Virus record (IMG/VR): IMGVR_UViG_3300010367_000229
Location: 1 to 38,288 of that record
DNA from: a virus
DNA length: 38,288 nucleotides
Direction: 5' to 3' (one strand)
Both the position numbers and the translations under genes were made by a program. The notes below the pieces were generated by a model. That model was not told the DNA's origin, searched no databases, and worked only from the letters and a program-made list of their open reading frames with translations. Numbering within the stretch: the stretch's first letter is position 1; the number at the start of each line of letters is the position of its first letter. Of this stretch, positions 23,549 to 31,928 are shown one piece after another.

Positions 23549-23710
23549 TTATTTTCCTTTAACTTTCTTTAATCTAGGATTAGATTTTTTAGCTTTAGTA
23601 GATGCTTTTCTACTTGCATTAGCAAGAATAGCGCTAGCTTGTTTTTTACTATATCCTTCTCCTTCTATTTTATTTTGGACTGCTTTAAAGCCAGGATGTT
23701 TCTTTTTCAT
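23549..23710 (-). CDS. lysine-rich microprotein 3, 53 aa
   Basis: Reads MKKKHPGFKAVQNKIEGEGY, SKKQASAILANASRKASTKA and then a basic tail (KKSNPRLKKVKGK). This layout (GFKAVQ...I...G.SKK.A.AILA..SRKAS.KAKK.NPRLK.VKG) recurs in many phage genomes beside capsid genes as I recall it. It starts 3 nt after the 155-aa gene's stop and is followed by microprotein 2. The function is unknown; charge suggests DNA binding. Confidence 0.7.
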   Translation of the reverse strand: MKKKHPGFKAVQNKIEGEGYSKKQASAILANASRKASTKAKKSNPRLKKVKGK

Positions 23711-23713
23711 ATT

Positions 23714-24181
23714 TTAGCAATCAAATAATTGGTTGATTTGAGTTAAAAATTCTTCTTTGCATTCAGCTTTATTCATAATGATAAAACGAGAATATATATT
23801 ATATTTTTTAGTTTCAGGATTATAGCTTTTTTCTGGTTCTTTAATCCATAATAATACTGAGTCTTTTTTGAGCTTTAATGAATCTATATAGTCTAGAAAA
23901 GTTTCTAAATAAGAATCTACCGCTTCTTCAAGTGAAGAAAACCATTTAGGATAATGCCCATTAGGATATTTTTTTCCTCCTGCTGTTAGAATAATATCAT
24001 AACGCTGTATCTTTCGATAAAAAGATTGTGTTATATAACTATCAATAAATTTAAGATTATAGATATTTCTTTCTTGTAGGTATTCTTTTAATGATTCAAT
24101 ATTTATACTTCTAAGAATATACCATTCATTTTGCTCATCAATTAAATCATCATAAATAGTTAAAGTTAAAGACTTGCTCAT
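23714..24181 (-). CDS. hypothetical protein, 155 aa
   Basis: Soluble mixed alpha/beta protein starting MSKSLTLTIYDDLIDEQNEW, with aromatic and charged residues throughout. No known motif and no signal peptide. It lies inside the structural module between capsid-associated and ejection genes, but its style (Lys/Tyr/Asp-rich) differs from neighbouring virion proteins, so it may be a later insertion. Confidence 0.6.
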   Translation of the reverse strand: MSKSLTLTIYDDLIDEQNEWYILRSINIESLKEYLQERNIYNLKFIDSYITQSFYRKIQRYDIILTAGGKKYPNGHYPKWFSSLEEAVDSYLETFLDYIDSLKLKKDSVLLWIKEPEKSYNPETKKYNIYSRFIIMNKAECKEEFLTQINQLFDC

Positions 24182-24182
24182 A

Positions 24183-24308
24183 TTATTTTTTTTTCTTATT
24201 ATTACCTTTTTTAAGTCCTGCTATAGATATAGCTTTTCGCTGAGGATAATATTTATTCATTAATTCTTTGACGCCTGGGCCTAGAGGATCTTTTTTATTT
24301 TTTTTCAT
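24183..24308 (-). CDS. lysine-rich microprotein 4, 41 aa
   Basis: Reads MKKNKKDPLGPGVKELMNKY, then PQRKAISIAGLKKGNNKKKK. Short basic protein with a hydrophobic centre, one more member of the clustered polybasic set. It sits between the 79-aa and 155-aa genes with 1-4 nt spacing, so it is probably translated. Confidence 0.6.
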   Translation of the reverse strand: MKKNKKDPLGPGVKELMNKYYPQRKAISIAGLKKGNNKKKK

Positions 24309-24312
24309 AATT

Positions 24313-24552
24313 TTAGAAGGGTTTAACATTTATATCCATATCTGTAGGACTAAGATATACATTTTGAGCTTCAGGACGAGCAAGAGGAACTCTGAGTCTT
24401 TCTCTTACTACAGGTATATCTAATTGCGGTTGTTTCTGTTCCCAGAATCTCCTTAAAACAAAAAGACTATTCCATTGTCTTTTACAGAATTTAGCTTTAG
24501 TTTTAAATCCAGATGCATCACAGATTACATTATAATCCCCTGATCTTTTCAT
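24313..24552 (-). CDS. conserved head-module protein, 79 aa
   Basis: MKRSGDYNVICDASGFKTKA, CKRQWNSLFVLRRFWEQKQP and a later VPLARPEAQN match a recurrent small phage protein found near capsid genes (GDYNVICDRCGFKYKASQLR-like in relatives). Relatives have paired CxxC zinc ligands; here the first pair has become CDAS and the second VLRR, so the metal site is probably lost. The role is unknown. Confidence 0.6.
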   Translation of the reverse strand: MKRSGDYNVICDASGFKTKAKFCKRQWNSLFVLRRFWEQKQPQLDIPVVRERLRVPLARPEAQNVYLSPTDMDINVKPF

Positions 24553-24554
24553 TT

Positions 24555-25187
24555 TTATCTATCACTTTGTTGGCTAACAAAAATAGTCATATTATCACCA
24601 GAATTATAAGAATTAATTAACACTCTTAGACAAGTAGGTGCTTCATCAATATTATATTGATTATTTAGTGAATTAGCAATATCAAACCAAATCCAAGAAG
24701 TTTTAGCTAATTGTTGTATTTTATCTTGAGAATATTGAATACCATAATCAATAGTAACTGAAGTATCAATACTAACTTTAACTCTTGGTTTTCTATAATT
24801 AACAGGAATTGGCTGAACTTCAATAGAAGCTTGAATACCAATATCGAAACTATCAGGAACAATTGAACCTGATAAAAATACCGTAGTAAGAGTTTTATAA
24901 AATTTTGTTGATACTACAATAGCATTTTCTGTTGGGCCTGTTATAATTTCAGTTTGAGGATTTCCTTGTACATCTGTACCGGTCAAAGTAATAGTAATAT
25001 TAGAATGATCAACATTATCATTATTTTGAATAGAAACTATATGAGCTTGTCCATCTGTAGTGGCTGTACGTGCTAAAGTATAAGCGTTTGAAGTAAAATT
25101 GGCTACAAAATGTGTTAAATCATAATTTACGCCATTTACAGTATCAGGTACATCAGCTAAATTTACGGGTAATTTAATTGGTCTCAT
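24555..25187 (-). CDS. hypothetical virion protein, 210 aa
   Basis: Beta-rich protein starting MRPIKLPVNLADVPDTVNGV with repeated Thr/Ile/Val strands (GQAHIVSIQNNDNVDHSNIT). It lies between the decoration-like protein and the 79-aa gene in the head module. It is probably a minor capsid or decoration protein; no family is recognised with confidence. Confidence 0.55.
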   Translation of the reverse strand: MRPIKLPVNLADVPDTVNGVNYDLTHFVANFTSNAYTLARTATTDGQAHIVSIQNNDNVDHSNITITLTGTDVQGNPQTEIITGPTENAIVVSTKFYKTLTTVFLSGSIVPDSFDIGIQASIEVQPIPVNYRKPRVKVSIDTSVTIDYGIQYSQDKIQQLAKTSWIWFDIANSLNNQYNIDEAPTCLRVLINSYNSGDNMTIFVSQQSDR

Positions 25188-25190
25188 GGA

Positions 25191-25889
25191 TTACCTCTCT
25201 TTTTGTGCTAATATATAATCAATACTCATAGTTTTTGCGACGGCTTCTCCATTTTGTAAAGCAAAAGATACAGTAAGCTCTTCGTCATTTGGAAGATTAG
25301 CAATATCTGCTTTACCTAATCTTGTAGGGTTGCGACTATCCGTACCAGCAAAATATTCAATCATGCTTGATCCATCATAACGAAAGCCAATCGTTATATA
25401 TGTATTATTTGATAAGGTAGTTATGGCTGTAGCAGAAGTTACGGTACTGTTCTTAACAACATGAAAATCAAGATTAGCATCTCCGTCATCTTTCTGAAAA
25501 TATACCCCATCAGTAACTGCTAAAGGAGTTGTATCAGTGATTTGTAAACCAATAACTAAATCAGATTGGATTGCGTCCGAAACTTTAAATCTAGCTTTAA
25601 AAACTAGAGGTTTTCCAGCTTCAAATAAAAATGATTCTCCTATTTTTTGAAGAGCAACCAGATCGTTATCTGCCGCTGTATTAGTTAGAAGTAAAGCTCC
25701 CCCATCTTCATTAGCTAGTGTTTCGGTAGCTCCTGCTTGGGTTTCAGTAACGACCCAATTGCCAGCAATATAAGTATCAAAATCATCAAAATATTCGTGA
25801 TATACAGTAGGGTCTACTGTCTTGGAGTAACCTAGAATATTCTGAGGCATGTTATTAGTAATACCTTGATCTAAATTTGTGGTAGGCAT
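25191..25889 (-). CDS. decoration-like protein, 232 aa
   Basis: Lectin-like jelly-roll pattern (YHEYFDDFDTYIAGNWVVTE, PLVFKARFKVSDAIQSDLVI, VYFQKDDGDANLDFHVVKNS). This is a common arrangement of head decoration or fibre-like proteins encoded after the major capsid gene. It starts 3' of the terminator at 25910-25938, so readthrough or its own promoter supplies it. It could also bind carbohydrate. Confidence 0.6.
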   Translation of the reverse strand: MPTTNLDQGITNNMPQNILGYSKTVDPTVYHEYFDDFDTYIAGNWVVTETQAGATETLANEDGGALLLTNTAADNDLVALQKIGESFLFEAGKPLVFKARFKVSDAIQSDLVIGLQITDTTPLAVTDGVYFQKDDGDANLDFHVVKNSTVTSATAITTLSNNTYITIGFRYDGSSMIEYFAGTDSRNPTRLGKADIANLPNDEELTVSFALQNGEAVAKTMSIDYILAQKER

Positions 25890-25909
25890 TTTAATCGGTT
25901 CTTTTAGTT

Positions 25910-25938
25910 AAAAAATAGGGGGCAAATTATCACCCCCC
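25910..25938 (-). terminator. Rho-independent terminator after the major capsid gene
   Basis: On the minus strand the stem GGGGG/CCCCC (10-nt loop) is followed by TA and six T. It lies 8 nt downstream of the capsid stop at 25946. Partial termination here would raise capsid expression relative to the downstream decoration and ejection genes. Confidence 0.7.
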
Positions 25939-25945
25939 TTTAAGT

Positions 25946-26884
25946 TTATTCACCTACACCTTGACTGGCATAAGTTGATCTCCAATCAGTCCACCCGAAA
26001 GAACATCTTAAATATATTTTATATTTTGTTCCATCAGTGTCGAAGTCCTTATCTGCGCTTAGTTCCGGGGAAGTCCGATCAAAATATTTTAAGCCGTTTT
26101 TAGCATCAGTGATTATATAGTAAGCTGTGGGAGCACTAGACAGATACTGATTCTCGAAAGTTCCTTGAGGAAACATTCCTAAGGCTTTCATAGCATTAAT
26201 ATCGTTGTTTGCTGTGTCGGATCTAAGAACGGAGCCTGTAATTCTTTCTGCTTCAAATCTTAAGGCAGGTGGAATAATAAGCTTTTGTCCTTTAATGGGA
26301 ATATAATTTCCCATATGATCTTGTGCTGTACCAATCTGAATTAATAGATCTTCTAAAGAAGTTTCTGATAAAGCTGCTGCTGTAGATAATATATTGCTTT
26401 GATTAGAATCTGCCGTTGGGTGAGAAGCAGTATACAAAGGCACACCATCTCCTCCTAAATAGTCAGAATCAAAACCAAATAAGAATACACTAGCGGCCAA
26501 AGTTTCGTAAGTACGAGTAGCGGCATCCTTAAGAAAGCCCATTCCCTGAGAAACAAGATTTAGTTCATACTTAACGTCATCTTTAGCTTCTCTAGTTAAC
26601 ATAAAGCCTAAAGAAAAGGCATTATGTGTATAAGTCACATCCCATTGTTGTTGCCAGCTAGTATAACTAGTTGGAGAACCTTCGGGTTTGTAGTTAGTAG
26701 TTGTAAATTGTGAGTAAAGAACATCCTTTACGAATTGTTGGTCATCTTTGAATTTTTCAAACATTGGTGACCATTGCATTTTGTCTAGCGAAAAATCGCC
26801 AAACCATGTGTCGACATAAGGTTTTAGACCGGCTGGAAAACTACCAGTGGTTACTTGACCTATACCTATTCCTGTACCTGCCAT
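25946..26884 (-). CDS. major capsid protein, 312 aa
   Basis: Contains SFPAGLKPYVDTWFGDFSL, AFSLGFMLTREAKDDVKYEL, LYTASHPTADSNQSNILSTA, ERITGSVLRSDTANNDINAM, and FGWTDWRSTYASQGVGE at the end. These are typical HK97-fold major head proteins related to the Mu gpT-like group. A small decoration protein lies upstream (26912-27511) and a terminator downstream, the usual capsid-gene setting. Length is in the normal range for this family. No protease domain is fused. Confidence 0.85.
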   Translation of the reverse strand: MAGTGIGIGQVTTGSFPAGLKPYVDTWFGDFSLDKMQWSPMFEKFKDDQQFVKDVLYSQFTTTNYKPEGSPTSYTSWQQQWDVTYTHNAFSLGFMLTREAKDDVKYELNLVSQGMGFLKDAATRTYETLAASVFLFGFDSDYLGGDGVPLYTASHPTADSNQSNILSTAAALSETSLEDLLIQIGTAQDHMGNYIPIKGQKLIIPPALRFEAERITGSVLRSDTANNDINAMKALGMFPQGTFENQYLSSAPTAYYIITDAKNGLKYFDRTSPELSADKDFDTDGTKYKIYLRCSFGWTDWRSTYASQGVGE

Positions 26885-26911
26885 TTTTAATTTTTGGGTT
26901 TTGGGTTAATA

Positions 26912-27511
26912 TTATATACCGGCAACAATATTTGCGTCAGTTTGGTTGTTAATTCTTACGACCCATTGTGCATTAGTTCCAAGTGCATTATTAGGAGAGG
27001 CAAAAAGGCGTAAGATTTTGAGTTGGAATGTAGCAGTTGTAGCAACTGTACTAGAATTAAGCTGCGCTCCAGAAGTTCCAAGAGAAATATTACCAGTATT
27101 GGTATAAATTAAATTGGCATTTAAGCCAACTACTGTTTCATCAAGTGCAACCACTCCATCATCTTGAATAATGTATTCCTGCATTGGATCATCAAAGACC
27201 ATTGCTATACGCTCATTATTTGCTTTATTATATTTAGTGAAAAAGTCGCTGCTGCTTGGTTGAAATCCAGCAATAATTCCGGTAATTTTATTTCCATCGC
27301 CGGCTGCCGCTTTACTAATTGAAGGCATCGTTCCAGGATAAACTAATTTACCATCTATTTTGGAAGTGCTATTGGAAGTGCCTGTTTTTATTATGGGGTC
27401 GCCCATAAATAAAGCTGCGCCATTACTAGGAATGTAATAGTAGTTCATATCAGGCATTTTTCCGTTTGAAGTATCTATCTTCAAACCAAAAGGTGTGGTT
27501 GAATTTGCCAT
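26912..27511 (-). CDS. head decoration/structural protein, 199 aa
   Basis: Pattern TPFGLKIDTSNGKMPDMNYY, YIPSNGAALFMGDPIIKTGT, GIIAGFQPSSSDFFTKYNKA and RIAMVFDDPMQEYIIQDDGV matches a frequent structural protein encoded just upstream of the capsid protein in podovirus-like head modules (as recalled from the family). It is 27 nt upstream of the capsid start. Likely a capsid-associated protein. Confidence 0.7.
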   Translation of the reverse strand: MANSTTPFGLKIDTSNGKMPDMNYYYIPSNGAALFMGDPIIKTGTSNSTSKIDGKLVYPGTMPSISKAAAGDGNKITGIIAGFQPSSSDFFTKYNKANNERIAMVFDDPMQEYIIQDDGVVALDETVVGLNANLIYTNTGNISLGTSGAQLNSSTVATTATFQLKILRLFASPNNALGTNAQWVVRINNQTDANIVAGI

Positions 27512-27591
27512 TATTAATTAACTGTTTGATTGTGATAAAAAATAAATTAACTTGGGTTTCTCAAAACAGTAATTTTCTCAATTTTATTGTA

Positions 27592-28146
27592 TTATCTTTT
27601 TTGGCCTGGAGCTCTATAAAAGATAGGGGTAAAATCTTTGGGTTTCTCAAATTTTAGGTTAGAGGTTTGCTGGGTAACACCATTGAATATTTGGTAATTC
27701 TGCCTTAACCTAGTTTCTTTCTTTTTTTCTCTTATACTATCACCTATAATTTTAGGACGATGCATCAAGTAATGATATATATCTTTGCCTTGAGATGTGG
27801 CGCCAGCAAAAACTGGCTGCATATCCTCCACAAATTCCCATCCTGCCATTATTAAAGGAGTGATATGTTTGGCTTCAATCTCATCAACTGCCCAATAATA
27901 ATCATAATCCTCTCTTTTATGCCGATATTCAGGCAAATTTTTATCCAAATGCGTTTTACTGCCATGAATTGCATGATTTGGAACCTGATAAGAAAATTTC
28001 TTGTCAGGAGATATTACAGTTCTAAAATTTTCTGATTGTTTCTCAAGGGATGGCTGATTAGCCGGAACGTCAGGGGATTTCTCAAAATTGACGTCATCAT
28101 TAATATTAGATAACTTTTTTAGATTATTGTCAATAGTTTTGTTCAT
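27592..28146 (-). CDS. hypothetical head-module protein, 184 aa
   Basis: Hydrophilic, low-complexity first 60 residues, then a mixed domain with DYYWAVDEIEAKHITPLIMA and FVEDMQPVFAGATSQGKDIY, a pattern of unknown function found near capsid genes. The Arg/Lys-rich end (APGQKR) and lack of membrane segments fit a virion-interior or assembly protein. It is spaced 15 nt from the scaffold-like gene's stop and 80 nt from the next gene. Confidence 0.5.
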   Translation of the reverse strand: MNKTIDNNLKKLSNINDDVNFEKSPDVPANQPSLEKQSENFRTVISPDKKFSYQVPNHAIHGSKTHLDKNLPEYRHKREDYDYYWAVDEIEAKHITPLIMAGWEFVEDMQPVFAGATSQGKDIYHYLMHRPKIIGDSIREKKKETRLRQNYQIFNGVTQQTSNLKFEKPKDFTPIFYRAPGQKR

Positions 28147-28161
28147 AATGTATCGTATGTT

Positions 28162-29145
28162 TTATTTCTGTGGATTTAATTTAAAATAATTTGCTACATA
28201 TTGTTCTCTAGTTATAAGTCCGCTTGCCACTCCCGCATCACATAATCTTTTATCGGCAGGAGGAAGGTTCCAATATGTTTTTTTGCTTGATATTGAGCCA
28301 AAAGCACTATTAGTTGAAGATTCTACATGGATAGGGGGTTTTGTTTCAAATTTACTTGGATATTTTTCTATGACTTTTTGCTTCATAGCCTGTAAATTAT
28401 TTCTCATAGGTACTTTATGCAGGGTTTGACTAATGACTTGCTGAAAATAATTATCAGCCTCTAAAGTCAGTTCTGGATCAGATCCATACCACGAGTTTTC
28501 CTGCATCCAACTTCCAATTGCAGCTCTTTGATCATGATTTAAAGGCTGAGGTGAGTTAGAATCATAAGGAGTCTCAGTAGGCTCGGGTTCTTGAAATTTA
28601 TATTTAGTTTTTTCAAGTTCTATTTTTTGTTTTTGTAAAGTTTCCCATGATTGAAAATCCTGATCTTCTCTAGCTTGCATCATTTGTCTCTCGAGATCAA
28701 AAGCTCTTTGACTAATCTCTCTTTCTTCTTTGATCTTATTATAAGAAGCCAGTTCTTTGATTTGCTTATTCATATCTTGAATAATATGTTTAAGCTCTTC
28801 ATTTTCTTTGCCTAAATCTCTTAATCTTTCATTACGAATAGGGGCGATTTCTTGGGCTTTTCTATTAAATTCTTGATAATCCATCCAGGGCCTATCAGAA
28901 CCATCTTTATTTTTACCTCCAAAAAAAGGCTCACTTCTCCAGCCGCCTTGCCATGCTTTTTTTGCCTCTTCATCAAGACTTTCATATTCTTCTTGTTCAA
29001 GCCTTTTTCTTTCTTCGTGGGGTATATTATAAATATCTACTTTACCTTCTTTTACATCTTCTAAATTAATATTTTCAATTTCAGGAGTTTCCTCTTTAAG
29101 CGTCTCCTGAGTAATCTCGGTTGGTATAGTTCTATTGGTTAGCAT
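28162..29145 (-). CDS. scaffold-like protein, 327 aa
   Basis: Very charged protein with a Glu-rich N-terminus (EETPEIENINLEDVKEGKVD), a long predicted coiled coil at about residues 100-200 (GKENEELKHIIQDMNKQIKE; QREISQR-type heptads) and a small C-terminal domain (LQAMKQKVIEKYPSKFETKP). Composition and position between portal and capsid are those of capsid scaffolding proteins that leave after assembly. Sequence identity is not needed for that role and cannot be judged here. Confidence 0.65.
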   Translation of the reverse strand: MLTNRTIPTEITQETLKEETPEIENINLEDVKEGKVDIYNIPHEERKRLEQEEYESLDEEAKKAWQGGWRSEPFFGGKNKDGSDRPWMDYQEFNRKAQEIAPIRNERLRDLGKENEELKHIIQDMNKQIKELASYNKIKEEREISQRAFDLERQMMQAREDQDFQSWETLQKQKIELEKTKYKFQEPEPTETPYDSNSPQPLNHDQRAAIGSWMQENSWYGSDPELTLEADNYFQQVISQTLHKVPMRNNLQAMKQKVIEKYPSKFETKPPIHVESSTNSAFGSISSKKTYWNLPPADKRLCDAGVASGLITREQYVANYFKLNPQK

Positions 29146-29165
29146 ATTGAATTTTTGTTTAGCTT

Positions 29166-29501
29166 TTAATTAGGATTTTCTTGGGGTACAAACCCTAGAT
29201 ATACATCATTTACTAGCGCAGTTGAAATGAGGTGATAAAAATATTCATCCTTACCTATAAAATGAACACCTTTAAATTTTCTATATACGATTCTATCACC
29301 TAGTTTTGGTTTAATATCAGTATCATTAAACGCATCCTTTCCAATTTGAACTAATAAGCCATCTAATTGATTATGTGCAGCAATAATTCTTGCATCTTCA
29401 GGAATTTCTAGACCGCCCGGAGTTTTAGGAGGCATAACCCCATCTAATAGAAGTAACGCATAACCGGGAGGACAATGATATTTTTCGATATCAATTTTCA
29501 T
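29166..29501 (-). CDS. GroES/Cpn10-like co-chaperonin, 111 aa
   Basis: Shows the Cpn10 pattern PPGYALLLLDGVMPPKTPGG, then the mobile-loop-like KTPGGLEIPEDA, GLLVQIGKDAF, LGDRIVYRKFKGVHFIGKDE and YFYHLISTALVNDVYLGF. GroES folds as a heptameric lid for GroEL. A phage copy placed in the head operon, upstream of the scaffold and capsid genes, is analogous in role to T4 gp31, which replaces GroES to fold the large capsid protein. It has no GroEL partner in the window. Confidence 0.85.
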   Translation of the reverse strand: MKIDIEKYHCPPGYALLLLDGVMPPKTPGGLEIPEDARIIAAHNQLDGLLVQIGKDAFNDTDIKPKLGDRIVYRKFKGVHFIGKDEYFYHLISTALVNDVYLGFVPQENPN

Positions 29502-29531
29502 AAGAGAGTTTGTAGTTGGTTAATTAAATTA

Positions 29532-29777
29532 TTATTCAGGTAATTTATATAAATCTGAATTTTGTAAATCAGTATCTAATCTTTGAAGTTCACCTATAAC
29601 ATAACTTATACCAAAAGCTACGCCTGCTAATTTATTTCTTAATTCCTCAGAACTAGAAGAAACAAAAAAGCTATCACCTAATTGATTTAAAAATAATAAT
29701 CTTTGTTTAGCTAATGCTTCTACAAAAGTTTTTGCTAAATCACTTTTTGCTAACGAGACTAATTGTTCTTTATTCAT
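29532..29777 (-). CDS. hypothetical protein, 81 aa
   Basis: Short helical protein starting MNKEQLVSLAKSDLAKTFVE. It lies between portal and GroES-like genes, spacing about 30 nt to each. It could be a small packaging or head-completion factor; no motif is visible. Confidence 0.6.
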   Translation of the reverse strand: MNKEQLVSLAKSDLAKTFVEALAKQRLLFLNQLGDSFFVSSSSEELRNKLAGVAFGISYVIGELQRLDTDLQNSDLYKLPE

Positions 29778-29806
29778 AAAATTTAATTATTAATTAATAA
29801 AAAAGG

Positions 29807-31915
29807 TTAATCGGTAATTTGTGAATTTACAGCTGCCGGTCCACCTTGCATTTGCTCTTGTTGCTGCTGTTGCAATTGTTGTTGTTCCATTTGATCTTGA
29901 TGTTGTTTTTCAGCAAATTCTTGTTCTCTTAATTTCATTTCGGCTTCTATTTGTCTATGTATAGCATCTAGTCCGCTTTCGTATTCGGCTAATTGATGGC
30001 CTTTTTCTTTTGCTTCTGCTTCTGCAATATTCTTGATTGCCTCGCTTCTTTTTAATTCAACATTAGCTAAAATTTCTTGGACTTTATATTTGGAATCTTC
30101 CAACACTCCAGCTACTTTAGTTGCTTCAATCTCTAATTCTCTGGCTTTATTTTGTTGTTTTACCATTTCCATTTGAACCAATGGGTCAGGTTGAGGTTGA
30201 GGTTGAGTAATTAATTTATCTACCTCTTCTATGCCGTATCCTTCTAGGATACGCTTTCTTAACTCTAATCCTTGGAAATAAGGATCATTCAAAAATTGCA
30301 TTAAGAAAGTGGCTGTGTTTCTGCGTTGTACGTCTGTAATAGCATCTATATCAGCTACAGGGACTATATCAAATTCATCACTATTAAAATCCTGCTTAAC
30401 ATCAACATCAATTAATTTTTCGTCTAATACACGCGCATATTCTTCGTTAGTTACATATTCTTTATTTAATTCAAATATCTTTTTTAACTCGCCTTTAAAG
30501 GCTACATATATTCTTTTGTAGATTGCTCTAAATTGTTTTAGGCCTTGTTCTACTTGGCTAAGTTGAGTTGTAGCAGCTATATTTTGTGGCCCATCTCCCA
30601 TCAAAACATCACGTAATAATCCTAAGTCTTTGCCTGCTTCCGTCAAAAATGATAACAATGTAAATAAAGTAGAAGATGGTTCAGGAACGGGTAAAGGTAC
30701 AATATTGTCTTTTAAATCACTTCCGAAACTATCTGCAAATTTCCATTCGCCGGGCCTAAATTTAGTTTCTCCGCCAATGATTTTCATATTCTTAGCTAGA
30801 AAACCACCCCCTAAGTTAGATAATGTAGCTGAGTCAATTAGTTGATTAATGCATGAATCAATCGACATATTTATATTAAACAGAAGATGCCCTAAGCCCA
30901 CACCATAAAATGACCCATCCGCACTGGGAAAGAAAATATAGCGTTGAAAAAAATGTTTAGCTTTAATGGCACTAATTTGATTTTTACTATTATAAGTAAT
31001 ATCTTCTTCAGTGAACCTAGGTACCATTCTAACAATAGTGCCAGTCTGCTCATGAATAGTGGTAATATATGGTTCAGGGTAACCGTCATTATCTAGATCG
31101 AAGAAATTATGTTGTTCTAAGAAGACATGAATGCCAGTATTGGCATAAGTATTACTAGCTTGATTCTCGATATCAAGTTTGGGTGCTGTATTAACGTCCC
31201 CGCTATCATTATCAAAATCAAATTCGATAAAGATTTCTTTTCTGATTCGTTCTATGATTTCCTGCTCATAAAGTTCTATTATATGAGTGACGGGAGCTTT
31301 TTCTAGCGAGCGTGCTTTATCATTTAGAATTAATTTGTCGGGGAAAATTAGTTGAGAATCGGGGGAGTTTGTGACAGGATTATTAAAAATCTTACGGAAC
31401 ATGGTTCCGGTTACTGCCACAGCAGTAAGTAAAGTATCCGTATCTTGTTGCCATTCAGGCATTTGCTCAAAAAGCTGCCAATTCATGAATATTGCTACAC
31501 GTTTTCCACGCTTTAATTTAGCACCTATATTTTGAAGAACTATTTGACCACTTTCATCCGTCATTTCTTCACCAGATACAGTAATAACAGGCTCACCATC
31601 ATCTTTGCCAATGACCTTCGCTTTGACACTATTATTGTCCTTGATCATCTCGGGATAACAACGTGCAGCAAATTCGAGGGCAGCGGTAGAAGTAATGGGA
31701 AATATTACATTGGAACAATTATCCCAAGGAGTAGACTTTTCTTGGGAAACCTGAAGAGCAAGCTTAACTATATCAGCTAACTGTTCTTGTTTTTGGTGTC
31801 TGGAATTAAGATCATCTCTGTATCTATCCAGAACTTGCTGTTTTATGTCAGTTTTTTGTTGCTCGTCCAGTAAGATGACCAGATTAGGAGCCTTTAAAAT
31901 TTGGGTTAATTTCAA
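29807..31915 (-). CDS. portal protein (P22-like), 702 aa
   Basis: Typical P22-family portal: helical start (KQQVLDRYRDDLNSRHQKQE), clip/stem region and a long C-terminal barrel. The barrel includes EVEQGLKQFRAIYKRIYVAF-type helices and a Gln-rich tail (HQDQMEQQQLQQQQQEQMQG). Size is close to P22 gp1 (725 aa). It forms the dodecameric ring at one vertex through which terminase packages DNA. It is 14 nt downstream of terminase. Confidence 0.83.
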   Translation of the reverse strand: MKLTQILKAPNLVILLDEQQKTDIKQQVLDRYRDDLNSRHQKQEQLADIVKLALQVSQEKSTPWDNCSNVIFPITSTAALEFAARCYPEMIKDNNSVKAKVIGKDDGEPVITVSGEEMTDESGQIVLQNIGAKLKRGKRVAIFMNWQLFEQMPEWQQDTDTLLTAVAVTGTMFRKIFNNPVTNSPDSQLIFPDKLILNDKARSLEKAPVTHIIELYEQEIIERIRKEIFIEFDFDNDSGDVNTAPKLDIENQASNTYANTGIHVFLEQHNFFDLDNDGYPEPYITTIHEQTGTIVRMVPRFTEEDITYNSKNQISAIKAKHFFQRYIFFPSADGSFYGVGLGHLLFNINMSIDSCINQLIDSATLSNLGGGFLAKNMKIIGGETKFRPGEWKFADSFGSDLKDNIVPLPVPEPSSTLFTLLSFLTEAGKDLGLLRDVLMGDGPQNIAATTQLSQVEQGLKQFRAIYKRIYVAFKGELKKIFELNKEYVTNEEYARVLDEKLIDVDVKQDFNSDEFDIVPVADIDAITDVQRRNTATFLMQFLNDPYFQGLELRKRILEGYGIEEVDKLITQPQPQPDPLVQMEMVKQQNKARELEIEATKVAGVLEDSKYKVQEILANVELKRSEAIKNIAEAEAKEKGHQLAEYESGLDAIHRQIEAEMKLREQEFAEKQHQDQMEQQQLQQQQQEQMQGGPAAVNSQITD

Positions 31916-31928
31916 GGTTTTTTTGGGT

